Below, one piece after another: positions 37,101 through 44,606 of a stretch of 64,000 bases of DNA. The stretch is from Streptomyces sp. SID12501 (GTDB lineage: Bacteria > Actinomycetota > Actinomycetes > Streptomycetales > Streptomycetaceae). Within the stretch, counting starts at the first letter, position 1, and each line of letters begins with the position of its first letter. The DNA lies in the NCBI RefSeq assembly GCF_010550245.1, contig NZ_JAAGLU010000017.1, positions 62,001 to 126,000 of the forward strand, given 5' to 3'. The position numbers were made by a program, and so were the translations under genes. Under the pieces are notes generated by a model. It was not told the DNA's origin, did not search any database, and saw nothing but the letters and a program-made list of their open reading frames with translations.

Positions 37101-38119
37101 CCGCGTCCGATGCCGTCGGCCGCCGCCGAGAACGGCTTGCACCGGCCGTCCGGCGCGAGCGCCCCCGCTCGCCGGAACGCCACACTGACGGTGGGCGAGA
37201 GCAGCAGGTTGACCCCGGCGGCGATCGCCGTGTCGCTCTCACCGGTGCGCAGGCTGACACAGGCGTGATGCACGGCGACCAGCGAGGACGAACAGGCGGT
37301 GTCGACGGCCATGCTCGGTCCGCGGGTGTCCAGCACGTACGCCAGCCGCCCAGCCGTCACGCTCAACGCCCCGCCGGCAGGCGCCCAGGGGTCGACGGCC
37401 GCCGGGTCGGCACCCGTCAGCAGGCCGTACTCCGCGGCGGAGACGCCGACGAAGACACCGGTGGCGCTGCCGGCGAGGGAAGCGGCCGGGACGGCGGCAT
37501 GGTCGAGGGCCTCGTGGACGACCTCCAGGAGGATCCGCTGCTGCGGGTCCATCACCGCGGCCTCGCGCGGTGTGACACGGAAGAAGTCCGCGTCGAACCC
37601 CGCGATGTCGTCGAGGTAACCGCCGTACAGGGGCGCCTCGTCGGGCGGGAACGGGCCGAAGTCGCGCCACCGGTCCTCGGGCACCCGGCGGACGGCGTCG
37701 ACGCCGTCGGTCAGCAGCCGCCAGTAGTCGCCCGGCCCGTGCACACCCCCGGGCAGCCGGCAGCCGACCCCGATGACCGCGATGGGCTCGTCGGACGCAG
37801 CCGGGGGAGGGGCCGGTCTGTCCGCCGGATCTTTCCCGGTCCCGGTCCCGGTCCCGGTCCCGGTCCGCGTCCCCGATTCCGTGTGGCACAGATACGCCAC
37901 CAGGGCGTCCCCGGTGGGTGCTTCCCACAGCAGCGTCGCCGACAGCTCAAGACCCGTTGCCCGCGAGAGTTCCCCGGCCAGCACGACCGCGTCCCGCGAA
38001 GACATTCCGAGGTCGGCCAGCGGCCGGTCCATGGGCACGTCCTCGGCAGGCGTACCGCTCCAGGCGGCGACCCGCTCGGCGACCAGCCGGCGTATCGGGC
38101 CCTCGTCGACCCGCCTCAT
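34112..38119 (-). CDS. Pks13-like single-module polyketide synthase, ACP-KS-AT-ACP-TE
   Basis: 1335 residues. In order: N-terminal ACP (about 5-80; phosphopantetheine Ser41 in LGMSSRDAV); a short Gly-Thr repeat linker (84-95); KS (about 110-530; Cys276 in DTACSSSL, His411 in VEAHGTGT, His451 in KGNLAHLES); AT (about 630-930; Ser721 in GHSVGE, His822 in GAGHSPQ); second ACP (about 985-1060; Ser1020 in LGLDSLMAV); thioesterase (about 1075-1330; Ser1145 in GGWSFGG, Asp1172, His1310). This is the order of mycobacterial Pks13, which condenses two long acyl chains, although that protein is some 400 residues longer. There is no KR, DH or ER, so the product should be a beta-keto acyl chain. The AT lacks both the HAFH and YASH extender motifs. 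The ATG overlaps the ligase stop. Confidence 0.92.
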   Translation of the reverse strand: MRRVDEGPIRRLVAERVAAWSGTPAEDVPMDRPLADLGMSSRDAVVLAGELSRATGLELSATLLWEAPTGDALVAYLCHTESGTRTGTGTGTGTGKDPADRPAPPPAASDEPIAVIGVGCRLPGGVHGPGDYWRLLTDGVDAVRRVPEDRWRDFGPFPPDEAPLYGGYLDDIAGFDADFFRVTPREAAVMDPQQRILLEVVHEALDHAAVPAASLAGSATGVFVGVSAAEYGLLTGADPAAVDPWAPAGGALSVTAGRLAYVLDTRGPSMAVDTACSSSLVAVHHACVSLRTGESDTAIAAGVNLLLSPTVSVAFRRAGALAPDGRCKPFSAAADGIGRGEGCAAVLLKRLSDAERDGDRVLAVIRATAVNSDGRSNGLLAPNPAAQKALLTTVYARAGLTPAHIDHVEAHGTGTPLGDPIEAGALSAVLGAGRDPDQPLLLGSVKGNLAHLESAAGIAGLVKTVLALHHDTVPPSLHCADGSALDDQRLRVVTECEPWPRYGGTATAGVSGFGFGGTNAHAVLEEWRPDVLPPPREDDPAARLHLLSDVDTVRLRDTAIRLADWLGTPEGSGADPADVARTLAGRVGRGAVRAAVAARDTVELADGLRALGHGNPHAQVVTGERDLVGRGPVWVFSGYGSQWTGMGQRLLAEEPAFAAAVEKLDAQIAPECGLSLYEHLANGGDLDRLEVAQPVLFGLQLALAELWRSYGVEPAAVIGHSVGEVAAAVCAGALDVSEAARVVAVRARLLSGLRGGAMAVVDLDDGELDALERDFPGVCVAVHSSPGQKIVAGEEPAVARLVRRLEQQGRTARALHVVGAGHSPQVEPLLPELTDALADIRGGQPLVPVYSTVLDDPRDDSLFDAAHWAANLRRPVRLDRAVAAAFADGHHAFVEISPHPVLIRAVLDTAPGALAIGTLRRDADSSAGFLTQVGALYCAGGRLPSPPGRVIDLPAPRWRHVRHWWTDGRAPATTPTAPEVTDVPDTSVSGRLCHHIAAVTGHPATRITPATALADLGLDSLMAVRIRTALQGEFGIELPLRDLLGATSVRSVADHLQQMLVASKSASPLRTLRATGSRAPLFLVHAAGGTTDVYRTLAERLGDERPVYGLERLPDARTVTEKACRYAEAVAAAHPNGALLLGGWSFGGFVAQETARQLTAAGRDVELVALIDSVRPLPRPGETPADRIRAHFTGFAGHVADAYGVQLGLPYNELLAMDDDGERIDTVLRALREVADVPPAALEHQRSSYLDLRIGEAHRPGPYDGRVVLFRATEPAPHTVRDPAYERDDEALGWDEVCTRLTVVPVAGHHLSLLDPPYVDEVAARLRRALDEQSR
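37835..37864. repeat. Five tandem copies of CCCGGT in the PKS linker
   Basis: A perfect hexanucleotide repeat encoding alternating Gly-Thr between the N-terminal ACP and the KS. Copy number changes would alter linker length by two residues without a frameshift. Confidence 0.85.
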
Positions 38120-39897
38120 TCGCCCGACTCCGCAGGCTCTGCCGATTTAGTCGATTTCGCCGACTCCGGCGTGTAGGCCCCCTCCAGATAGCGTTGCCGC
38201 GTAAGCGCCCGGGCCACCTTGCCGCTGGACGTACGGGGCACGGTGCCCGGCGGCACGAGGACGACATCGGCGAGCCGCAGTCCGTGCCGCGCCGAGACCG
38301 CGGCGCGCACGGCACGCACCAGTCCCGGTAGGTCGATGTCCGCGAGGCCGATGCTCCGTACGTGCTCGGCCACGACGACCACCAGCTCTCCCGCGTCACC
38401 CGGCACACCGAACGCGGCGAGCCGGTCGGGCCGGACAGCGCGGTCCGTGTCCTGGACCGAGGCCTCCACGTCCTGCGGGTAGTGATTGCGGCCGTCGACG
38501 ACGATGAGGTCCTTGAGCCGCCCGGTGACGATCAACTGCCCGTCCAGGAAGGTGCCCAGGTCACCGGTGCGCAACCAGTGACCGGTACCGGTCGTGTCGT
38601 CGGAGAACATGGCGCCGAACACCCGCCGCGTCTGCTCGTCCCGATTCCGGTAGCCGCGCCCCACGTTGGGACCCTGCACCCAGATCTCACCGACCTCTCC
38701 CTCGGACAACCGGGCGCGTGACACGGGATCGGCGATACGCACCCGCTGGCCCGCCGGAGTGCCGCAGCCGGCCAGCGTCACGGCTGTGGTGTCGTCGGCC
38801 CGCGCGGACAGGGCCTTCCCGGTGGCGAGGGCGTCGCGGTCGAGCGAGAACCGGCTGAGCGGCTCCCCGGGCCGGGCGGCGCTGACAAAGACGGTGGCCT
38901 CGGCGAGCCCGTACGACGGGCAGTGGGTGTCCGGCGCCAGCCCCTGGGCGGCGAAGGCGGCGTGGAAGCGGTCGGCCGTGCCGGGGCGGACCGGTTCGCT
39001 GCCGTTGAGCAGCGCGGCGACACCGTCCAGCCGCAGGTCCCGCTTCTGGGCGTCGGTGACGGCCGAAGCGCAGTAGTCGTAGGCGAAGTTGGGCGCCGCG
39101 CTCAGCGTACGAGGATGCGCGGCGAGCAGCCGCAGCCAGCGCACCGGTTCGTGCAGGAACGCGGCAGGATCCATGAGCACCGACAGCAGTCCCCGTACGA
39201 CCGGAGCGGCGACACTCAGGACGAGCCCCATGTCGTGGTACAGCGGCAGCCAGCCCACACAGGTCGCCGGATGCTCGTCCAGGCCGTAAGCCGCCAGCGC
39301 CTGACGGGCGTTGGCGACCACGTTGCCGTGACTGATCTCCACGCCCGCCGGGGAACGGGTCGAACCGGACGTGTACTGGAGGTACGCGACCGAGTCACCG
39401 TCCGGCACGGCCGACGGCAAGTCCCCGCCCGTGTCGGGCATTTGGTCCACGGCGATGATCCGGACCGGCAGACGGGCGCAGAAGTCCCGCACCTGGTCAA
39501 GGATGTGACTGGTCGTCAGAACAACCTCTGGACACGCGTCGTCCAGTACGGCCGCGAGGCGGTCGCCGTGCCCGGGCAGGCTGGGCGGATACAGCGGGAC
39601 GGCGACCAGCCCGGCCGTGAGCGCCGCCAGAAAGGCGGTGACGTACTCCGTACCCTGCGGGCACAGCAGCGCGACCCGGGTGCCGGGCTCGGCCTCTTCG
39701 GCGAGGCGGGCTGCCAACGCCCCTACCCGGAGGTCCAGTCGGCGCCAGGTCAGGGTGCGGTGGACGCCGCGCGAGTGCGGCGCGGGATGGTCGACGAAGG
39801 TGAACGCCCGGCGGTCGGGGGTGGTCTCGGCCCAGTGTCGTAGGTACTCCGGCAGACTCCGGTGGGCGGGGGCGAGCGGGGGGCGGCGGCTGTCCAT
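38116..39897 (-). CDS. FadD32-like long-chain fatty-acyl-AMP ligase (FAAL)
   Basis: 593 residues of the ANL adenylating superfamily. The ATP loop is QYTSGSTRSPAGV (about 172-184), followed by GWLPLYHDMGL, NFAYDYC and YGLAEATVF. The C-terminal segment GRLKDLIVVDGRNHYPQDVE and TVPRTSSGKVAR are typical of FAALs that work with PKSs and closely resemble the FadD32 type. FAALs activate free fatty acids as acyl-AMP and load them onto an ACP rather than CoA. The stop overlaps the PKS start by 4 bp (ATGA), so the partner is almost certainly the N-terminal ACP of that PKS. The acid-rich tail with Lys-Ser repeats is unusual but short. Confidence 0.92.
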   Translation of the reverse strand: MDSRRPPLAPAHRSLPEYLRHWAETTPDRRAFTFVDHPAPHSRGVHRTLTWRRLDLRVGALAARLAEEAEPGTRVALLCPQGTEYVTAFLAALTAGLVAVPLYPPSLPGHGDRLAAVLDDACPEVVLTTSHILDQVRDFCARLPVRIIAVDQMPDTGGDLPSAVPDGDSVAYLQYTSGSTRSPAGVEISHGNVVANARQALAAYGLDEHPATCVGWLPLYHDMGLVLSVAAPVVRGLLSVLMDPAAFLHEPVRWLRLLAAHPRTLSAAPNFAYDYCASAVTDAQKRDLRLDGVAALLNGSEPVRPGTADRFHAAFAAQGLAPDTHCPSYGLAEATVFVSAARPGEPLSRFSLDRDALATGKALSARADDTTAVTLAGCGTPAGQRVRIADPVSRARLSEGEVGEIWVQGPNVGRGYRNRDEQTRRVFGAMFSDDTTGTGHWLRTGDLGTFLDGQLIVTGRLKDLIVVDGRNHYPQDVEASVQDTDRAVRPDRLAAFGVPGDAGELVVVVAEHVRSIGLADIDLPGLVRAVRAAVSARHGLRLADVVLVPPGTVPRTSSGKVARALTRQRYLEGAYTPESAKSTKSAEPAESGE

Positions 39898-39993
39898 CGG
39901 GCATGGCTCCTCACATCGCGGGAACGGCGGGAACGGCGGGACGCAGTCGGCTCGGACGGCTCGGAAGCCTCGGGCGGTGCAGGAACTCGGGGC

Positions 39994-41556
39994 TCAGAGG
40001 GGGATGTTGCCGTGCCTGCGCGTCGGCATCGGGGCCCGCTTGCCGCGCAGTGCGCGCAGGGCGCGGCAGATGTGGTCGCGGGTGTCGCGCGGGGCGATGA
40101 CGGCGTCGACGTACCCTCGTTCGGCGGCCAGGTAGGGCGTCCCGTACGTGCTCTCGTACGCGGCGATCAGGCTGGCCCGCAGCGCCTCCGGGTCGTCGGC
40201 GGCGGCCAGTTCACGCCGGTGCAGGACGCCCACCGCACCCTCCGCGCCCATGACGGCGATACGCGCGGTCGGCCAGGCGAGGTTGATGTCGGCGCCCAGA
40301 TGCTTGGAGCCCATCACCGCGTACCCGCCGCCGTACGCCTTGCGCACCACCACCGTGACCTTCGGGACGGTCGCCTCGGCGTACGCGTACAGCAGTTTGG
40401 CGCCGCGCCGGATGATCCCGGCCTGCTCCTGACGGACGCCGGACAGATAGCCGGGGACGTCGGTGAAGGTGAGGAGCGGGATGCCGAACGCGTCGCAGAA
40501 CCGCACGAAGCGCGCGGCCTTCTCGGAGGCGTCGATGTCGAGCACACCGGCACTGTGCAGCGGCTGGTTGGCGACGACACCGACGGAGGTGCCCTCGACG
40601 AGGGCCAGCGCGCAGATGATGTTCGGCGCGAACAGCTCCTGGATCTCCAGCAGTTCGCCGCCGTCGACGACCGCGCGCAGGATGTCCCGCATGTCGTAGG
40701 CCTGCCCGAGCCGGTCCGGCACGAGTCCGTCGAGACACACGTCGTCGGGTGGCGCCGCCGGTGCGTACTGCGGGGGCCGCTCCAGGTTGTTCGCGGGCAG
40801 GTACGACAGCAGGTCGCGTACGGTGTCGAGGGCCTCCACCTCGTCGGCGGCGAGGAAGTGGGCGTTGCCGTTGACGGAGTTGCTGGTGCGGGCGCCGCCC
40901 AGCTCCTCGGCGCTGGTCCGCTCCCCGGTGACCGCCTCGATGACGTCGGGCCCGGTGACGAACATGTGCGAGGCACCGTCCACCATCACGGTGAAGTCGG
41001 TGATGGCAGGCGAGTACGCGGCCCCGCCGGCACACGGCCCGAGCACGACCGAGAGCTGCGGGATCACCCCGGACGCCTGCACGTTGCGGCGCACCAGCTC
41101 GGCGTAGAGGGCGAGCGAACTGACGCCCTCCTGGATCCGGGCGCCGCCACCGTCGTTGAGCCCGATCACCGGACAGCCGGTCTTCATGGCCAGGTCCATC
41201 AGGGCGATCGTCTTCTCCCCGAAGGCCTCGCCCATGCTGCCGCCGAAGACGGTGGAATCCTGGGCGAACACACAGACGGGACGACCGTCGACCGTGCCGT
41301 GTCCGGTGACCACCCCGTCCCCGTACGGGCGCCGGGCGCCGTCCCCGGTGGGCCGCGCCCGGACGAACATCCCGGTCTCGGTGAACGAGCCCTCGTCCAG
41401 CAGCAGGTCGATCCGCTCCCGGGCGCCGAACTCCCCGCGTCTTCTCGGCCCGCTCTCCGTCAGCGCCCGCGACCGACGGCTCTCCAGAACGGTGATGCGG
41501 TCGGCGGTGCGGTCGGGCAGGCGTGTGGGCCAGGATGTTGTCGCCTCTATCGTCAC
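39994..41556 (-). CDS. Acyl-CoA carboxylase carboxyltransferase (beta) subunit, AccD4-like
   Basis: 520 residues from the GTG at 41556 (GGAGG five bases upstream), the length usual for actinobacterial AccD proteins. The crotonase-fold N and C lobes carry the oxyanion-hole glycines in NDGGGARIQEGV and GPCAGGAAYSPA (N lobe) and RKAYGGGYAVMGSK (C lobe). It transfers the carboxyl group from biotin to an acyl-CoA. It is first in the operon with the FAAL and PKS, so it probably makes the carboxyacyl-CoA extender for that AT. The biotin-carrying alpha subunit is not in the window and would be shared from elsewhere. Extender chain length is unknown. Confidence 0.92.
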   Translation of the reverse strand: MTIEATTSWPTRLPDRTADRITVLESRRSRALTESGPRRRGEFGARERIDLLLDEGSFTETGMFVRARPTGDGARRPYGDGVVTGHGTVDGRPVCVFAQDSTVFGGSMGEAFGEKTIALMDLAMKTGCPVIGLNDGGGARIQEGVSSLALYAELVRRNVQASGVIPQLSVVLGPCAGGAAYSPAITDFTVMVDGASHMFVTGPDVIEAVTGERTSAEELGGARTSNSVNGNAHFLAADEVEALDTVRDLLSYLPANNLERPPQYAPAAPPDDVCLDGLVPDRLGQAYDMRDILRAVVDGGELLEIQELFAPNIICALALVEGTSVGVVANQPLHSAGVLDIDASEKAARFVRFCDAFGIPLLTFTDVPGYLSGVRQEQAGIIRRGAKLLYAYAEATVPKVTVVVRKAYGGGYAVMGSKHLGADINLAWPTARIAVMGAEGAVGVLHRRELAAADDPEALRASLIAAYESTYGTPYLAAERGYVDAVIAPRDTRDHICRALRALRGKRAPMPTRRHGNIPL

Positions 41557-41712
41557 AGCCACCTCCGAAGTGGTTCTCGAATATGGCAGCGCCAGAGGAG
41601 GAGACCGGAGCAATCACCGTTCTGTGTGCGCGAGGTGAGTCCCGCGGGGCCCGGGTTCGTCCGTGAGTGACAAGGGGTGGTGCGGGACGGGCCGGTGTGA
41701 GAAGGGGCTGAG

Positions 41713-42594
41713 TCAGGCGGCCTGCGGGGCTGTCCTCCTGACTCCCCACCGCCGGGTGCGGTAGGTGCCGGCCAGGCGGCACAGCGCGTAGATCGTGAAC
41801 GAGATCGTCGTGACGTACGGGCTGATGGGGATGCTGCTGCCGAGGGCGAGCAGGATGCCGCCCTCGATGGAGACCATGGCGAAGACCACGCTGAGCAGCG
41901 GTAGCAGCACCGGGGACGCGGTGACGCGGGCGGCAGCCGCGGCGGGTGTGACGACGAGGGTCAGGACCAGCAGCGCCCCGACGACCTGGACCGACAGGGC
42001 GACGGTGAGGCCGAGCACGATCATGAAGGCGAAGGACAGTCCGCGCACCGGCACGCCACGGGCCGCGGCGACGTCCGGGTCGGCGCTGGCGAAGGTCAAC
42101 GGCCGCCAGATGACGGTCAGGGCGACCAGGACCAGGGCGGAGGTGCCCAGGAGCCAGGTCATCTGCGGGGTGTCGACGGCGACGATCTGCCCGGTGAGCA
42201 GACCGAACTTGTTGGCCGCCCTACCCTTGTAGAGGGCGAGGAAGAGCACGCCGAGCCCGAGCCCGAACGGCATGAGGATGCCGATCGCCGAGTTGCGGTC
42301 ACGGGCCCGCGCGCCCAGCAGGCCGATCGCGCCGGCCGCGAGGAGCGACCCGACGATCGAGCCCGCCACGATGTTCGCCCCCAGCAGCAGCGCTGCCGAC
42401 GCGCCCGCGAAGGACAGCTCGCTGATGCCGTGCACTGCGAAGGGCAGGTCGCGCATGGTGACGAAGACTCCGGCCAGACCGCCGACGAGGCCGAGCGCCG
42501 CACCTGCGATGAGGGAGTTGCGGACCAGCGCCAGGAGTTCGCCGTAGTTCTCGAAGCTGAAGATCTGGTGCCAGACCCCCTCGGCGAGCGTCAT
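41713..42594 (-). CDS. Zinc/manganese ABC transporter permease (ZnuB type)
   Basis: 293-residue inner-membrane protein of the metal ABC-3 permease family with about eight transmembrane helices. It starts within the end of the ATPase gene (4-bp overlap), third in a binding-protein/ATPase/permease operon on the minus strand. Family motifs include LAGVFVTMRDLPFAVHGISELSFAG near the second helix. With two Zur-like boxes ahead of the operon, zinc is the likely cargo. Confidence 0.92.
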   Translation of the reverse strand: MTLAEGVWHQIFSFENYGELLALVRNSLIAGAALGLVGGLAGVFVTMRDLPFAVHGISELSFAGASAALLLGANIVAGSIVGSLLAAGAIGLLGARARDRNSAIGILMPFGLGLGVLFLALYKGRAANKFGLLTGQIVAVDTPQMTWLLGTSALVLVALTVIWRPLTFASADPDVAAARGVPVRGLSFAFMIVLGLTVALSVQVVGALLVLTLVVTPAAAAARVTASPVLLPLLSVVFAMVSIEGGILLALGSSIPISPYVTTISFTIYALCRLAGTYRTRRWGVRRTAPQAA

Positions 42595-43523
42595 CGGCGT
42601 ACTTCCTCGGTCTGAAGGACAGCCCGATGGGCGGTCTCATGGGGTGGGAGATGGGATGTGTCGTGGGCGTGATGCGGGGGTGCGGCCGGTCCGTCGGGGG
42701 CGCCGACGACCACGACCCGCCCCTGGACGCGCAGGACGTCGACCCGGGTGCCGTACAGACGCGACAGGGACTCCGAGGTCAGCACCTCCTCCGGTGTCCC
42801 GATCCGGTGACCGCCCGGTGCCAGGTACAGCACGCGGTCGACCAGGCCGAGCACCGGGTTGATCTCGTGGGTCACGAAGACCACGGACGTGCCGTGGGAC
42901 CGGCGGCGGGCGTCGACGAGTTCGGTGACGGCCCGCTGGTGGTTCAGGTCGAGGGAGAGCAGAGGCTCGTCGCAGAGCAGGATGCGCGGGTCGGTCGCCA
43001 GGGCCTGCCCTATGCGGACGCGCTGTCGTTCGCCGCCGGACAGCATGCCGAGGGGGACGTCCGCGTACGCCGAGGCTCCGACGGAGGCGAGGATCTCGTC
43101 GACCCGGCGGCGGACGGCGCCCGTGCGCAGCCGGGGTCCGAAGCGGTGCCCGTCGATGCCGAAGCGCACGAGATCGCGGGCGCGCAGCATCGCCTGCGCG
43201 GACAGTTCCGCCTGCTGAGGGACGTACCCGAGATACCGGCCGGCCTCGCGCGGAGGGCCGCCGAGGACGGTCAGCGTGCCGGCGGACAGCGGCTGCCGGC
43301 CCAGCAGGGCCCGTACGAAACTGGTCTTGCCCGAACCGTTCGGCCCGAGCACGGCCAGGAACTCCCCGGGGCGTACGTCCAGGTCGAGGCCCTGCCACAC
43401 CACCCGTGCGCCGTACGACAGTTCGGCGCCGCGCAGGCTGACCACCGCACCCGGGTCGCTGCCCCCGGCCCGCCCCTCACCCTGGCGGGCGCGGGGTACG
43501 GCGGACGGGGCGGACTGCCTCAC
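42591..43523 (-). CDS. Zinc/manganese ABC transporter ATPase with His-rich tail
   Basis: 310 residues. Walker A GPNGSGKT (about 62-69), the signature LSGGERQRVRIGQAL, Walker B RILLCDEPLLSLD and the switch His in VTHEIN are all present. The C-terminal 40 residues are rich in histidine and proline (PPHHAHDTSHLPPHETAH), suggesting metal sensing or storage at the membrane face. It overlaps both neighbours by 4 bp (ATGA), so the three genes are translationally coupled. Confidence 0.92.
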   Translation of the reverse strand: MRQSAPSAVPRARQGEGRAGGSDPGAVVSLRGAELSYGARVVWQGLDLDVRPGEFLAVLGPNGSGKTSFVRALLGRQPLSAGTLTVLGGPPREAGRYLGYVPQQAELSAQAMLRARDLVRFGIDGHRFGPRLRTGAVRRRVDEILASVGASAYADVPLGMLSGGERQRVRIGQALATDPRILLCDEPLLSLDLNHQRAVTELVDARRRSHGTSVVFVTHEINPVLGLVDRVLYLAPGGHRIGTPEEVLTSESLSRLYGTRVDVLRVQGRVVVVGAPDGPAAPPHHAHDTSHLPPHETAHRAVLQTEEVRR

Positions 43524-44455
43524 TTGGCGAGCGCGCTCGCGAGCGCGTCGACGTTGGAGGTCATCCAGCCGAGGTAGTCCTTGCCGGCGGGCAGGGTCTC
43601 CGTCACCGGTACGACGGGGATACCGGCTGCCTCTGCCGCGGCCTTGGACTTCTCGGTCTGCGGGCCGGAGGTCTGCTCGTTGTAGACCAGCGCCCCGACC
43701 TGCTTGTCGCTGAACACCGCGAGCGTGGCCTGAAGGATCCTGGGGGAGACGTCGTCGCCCTCCTCGATGGCCTCGCTGAACTGCGCGGGCGTCTTGTTCA
43801 CCAGACCGCTCGCGGTGGTCAGGTAGAGCGGCACGGGTTCGGTGATGGCGATGCCCTCGCCGGCGTGCTCCTTCTTGATCTGGGCCTCCTTCGCCTCCAG
43901 CACCGTGAGCTTCGCCTTGAAGGCCTCGGCGTTCCTGGCGAAGAGGGCGGCGTTCGCGGAATCGGCCTTGCCGAGCGCGGCGGCGATACGGTCGGCGATC
44001 TTCGCGACGGTCGGGAAGTCGTACCAGACGTGCTCGTTGAGCTCGCCGCCCTTCGGTGCGGTCTTCCCGGACACCTCGACCGCGTTGATGACCTCGGCGG
44101 AGGAGCCGCCGCTCTTCAGCATCCGGTCGACGAAGTCGTCGTAGCCGCCGCCGTTCTCGACGACGACCTTCGCCTTCGACAGCGCCAGCTGGTTCCGGGT
44201 GTTGGCCTCGTAGGAGTGCGGGTCCTGGTCGGGGTCGCTGATGACCGACGTGACGTCGACCTTCGCGCCGCCTATCTGCTCGACGATGTCGCCGTAGACG
44301 TTGGTGGAGGCGACCACGGCGATCTTTGACGAGGCGACCGGCTCCTGCGCACCGCTCCCGTCACCGCCGGAGTCCGACGAACTGCCGCACCCCGTCAGGA
44401 GGGTCAGCGAGACGCCGGTGATCAGGGCGAGGCGCCGGGACGGGGACGGGGACAT
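43520..44455 (-). CDS. Zinc-binding lipoprotein of the ABC importer (ZnuA/AztC type)
   Basis: 311 residues from the ATG at 44455 (GGAGG upstream). The lipobox is LTLLTGC. The cluster A-1 binding protein fold is evident: IAVVASTNVYGDIVEQIGG, then ligand histidines in DPDQDPHSYEA and LNEHVWYDFPT. A third ligand is probably in EHAGEGIAITEP and a fourth acidic residue near LVYNEQT. The lack of a long His-rich loop suits high-affinity zinc or manganese. Two Zur-like boxes are upstream. Confidence 0.9.
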   Translation of the reverse strand: MSPSPSRRLALITGVSLTLLTGCGSSSDSGGDGSGAQEPVASSKIAVVASTNVYGDIVEQIGGAKVDVTSVISDPDQDPHSYEANTRNQLALSKAKVVVENGGGYDDFVDRMLKSGGSSAEVINAVEVSGKTAPKGGELNEHVWYDFPTVAKIADRIAAALGKADSANAALFARNAEAFKAKLTVLEAKEAQIKKEHAGEGIAITEPVPLYLTTASGLVNKTPAQFSEAIEEGDDVSPRILQATLAVFSDKQVGALVYNEQTSGPQTEKSKAAAEAAGIPVVPVTETLPAGKDYLGWMTSNVDALASALAK

Positions 44456-44503
44456 GGATCCTCCACGGGAGCGGGTCGGCAGGGGTGCGCTCGCCACAGT
44501 AGA

Positions 44504-44518
44504 TGGAAATGAATGTCA
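44504..44518. promoter_or_regulatory. Candidate Zur box 1
   Basis: TGGAAATGAATGTCA, an imperfect palindrome of the TGnAAn...TnnCA form used by Streptomyces Zur, 49 bp upstream of the binding-protein ATG. Confidence 0.65.
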
Positions 44519-44543
44519 AAAACATGGCCGATCCCCATCTAAA

Positions 44544-44558
44544 TGGAAACCATTGCCA
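44544..44558. promoter_or_regulatory. Candidate Zur box 2
   Basis: TGGAAACCATTGCCA, a second box of the same kind 40 bp (about four helical turns) from box 1, so both would be read on the same DNA face. Confidence 0.7.
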
Positions 44559-44606
44559 ATACTTGACGTACTGCTCCGCTGCCACGGCGATCTGCTGCTC
44601 CGCTGG

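Noticed and set aside
37835..37864. CRISPR-like short repeat
   Set aside because: The units are 6 bp with no spacers and lie in frame inside the PKS linker.
35000..41000. Foreign mycobacterial contamination as the source of the Pks13-like locus
   Set aside because: Codon bias, GC level, ribosome-binding sites and the continuous flanks match the rest of the window, and the PKS is about 400 residues shorter than Pks13.
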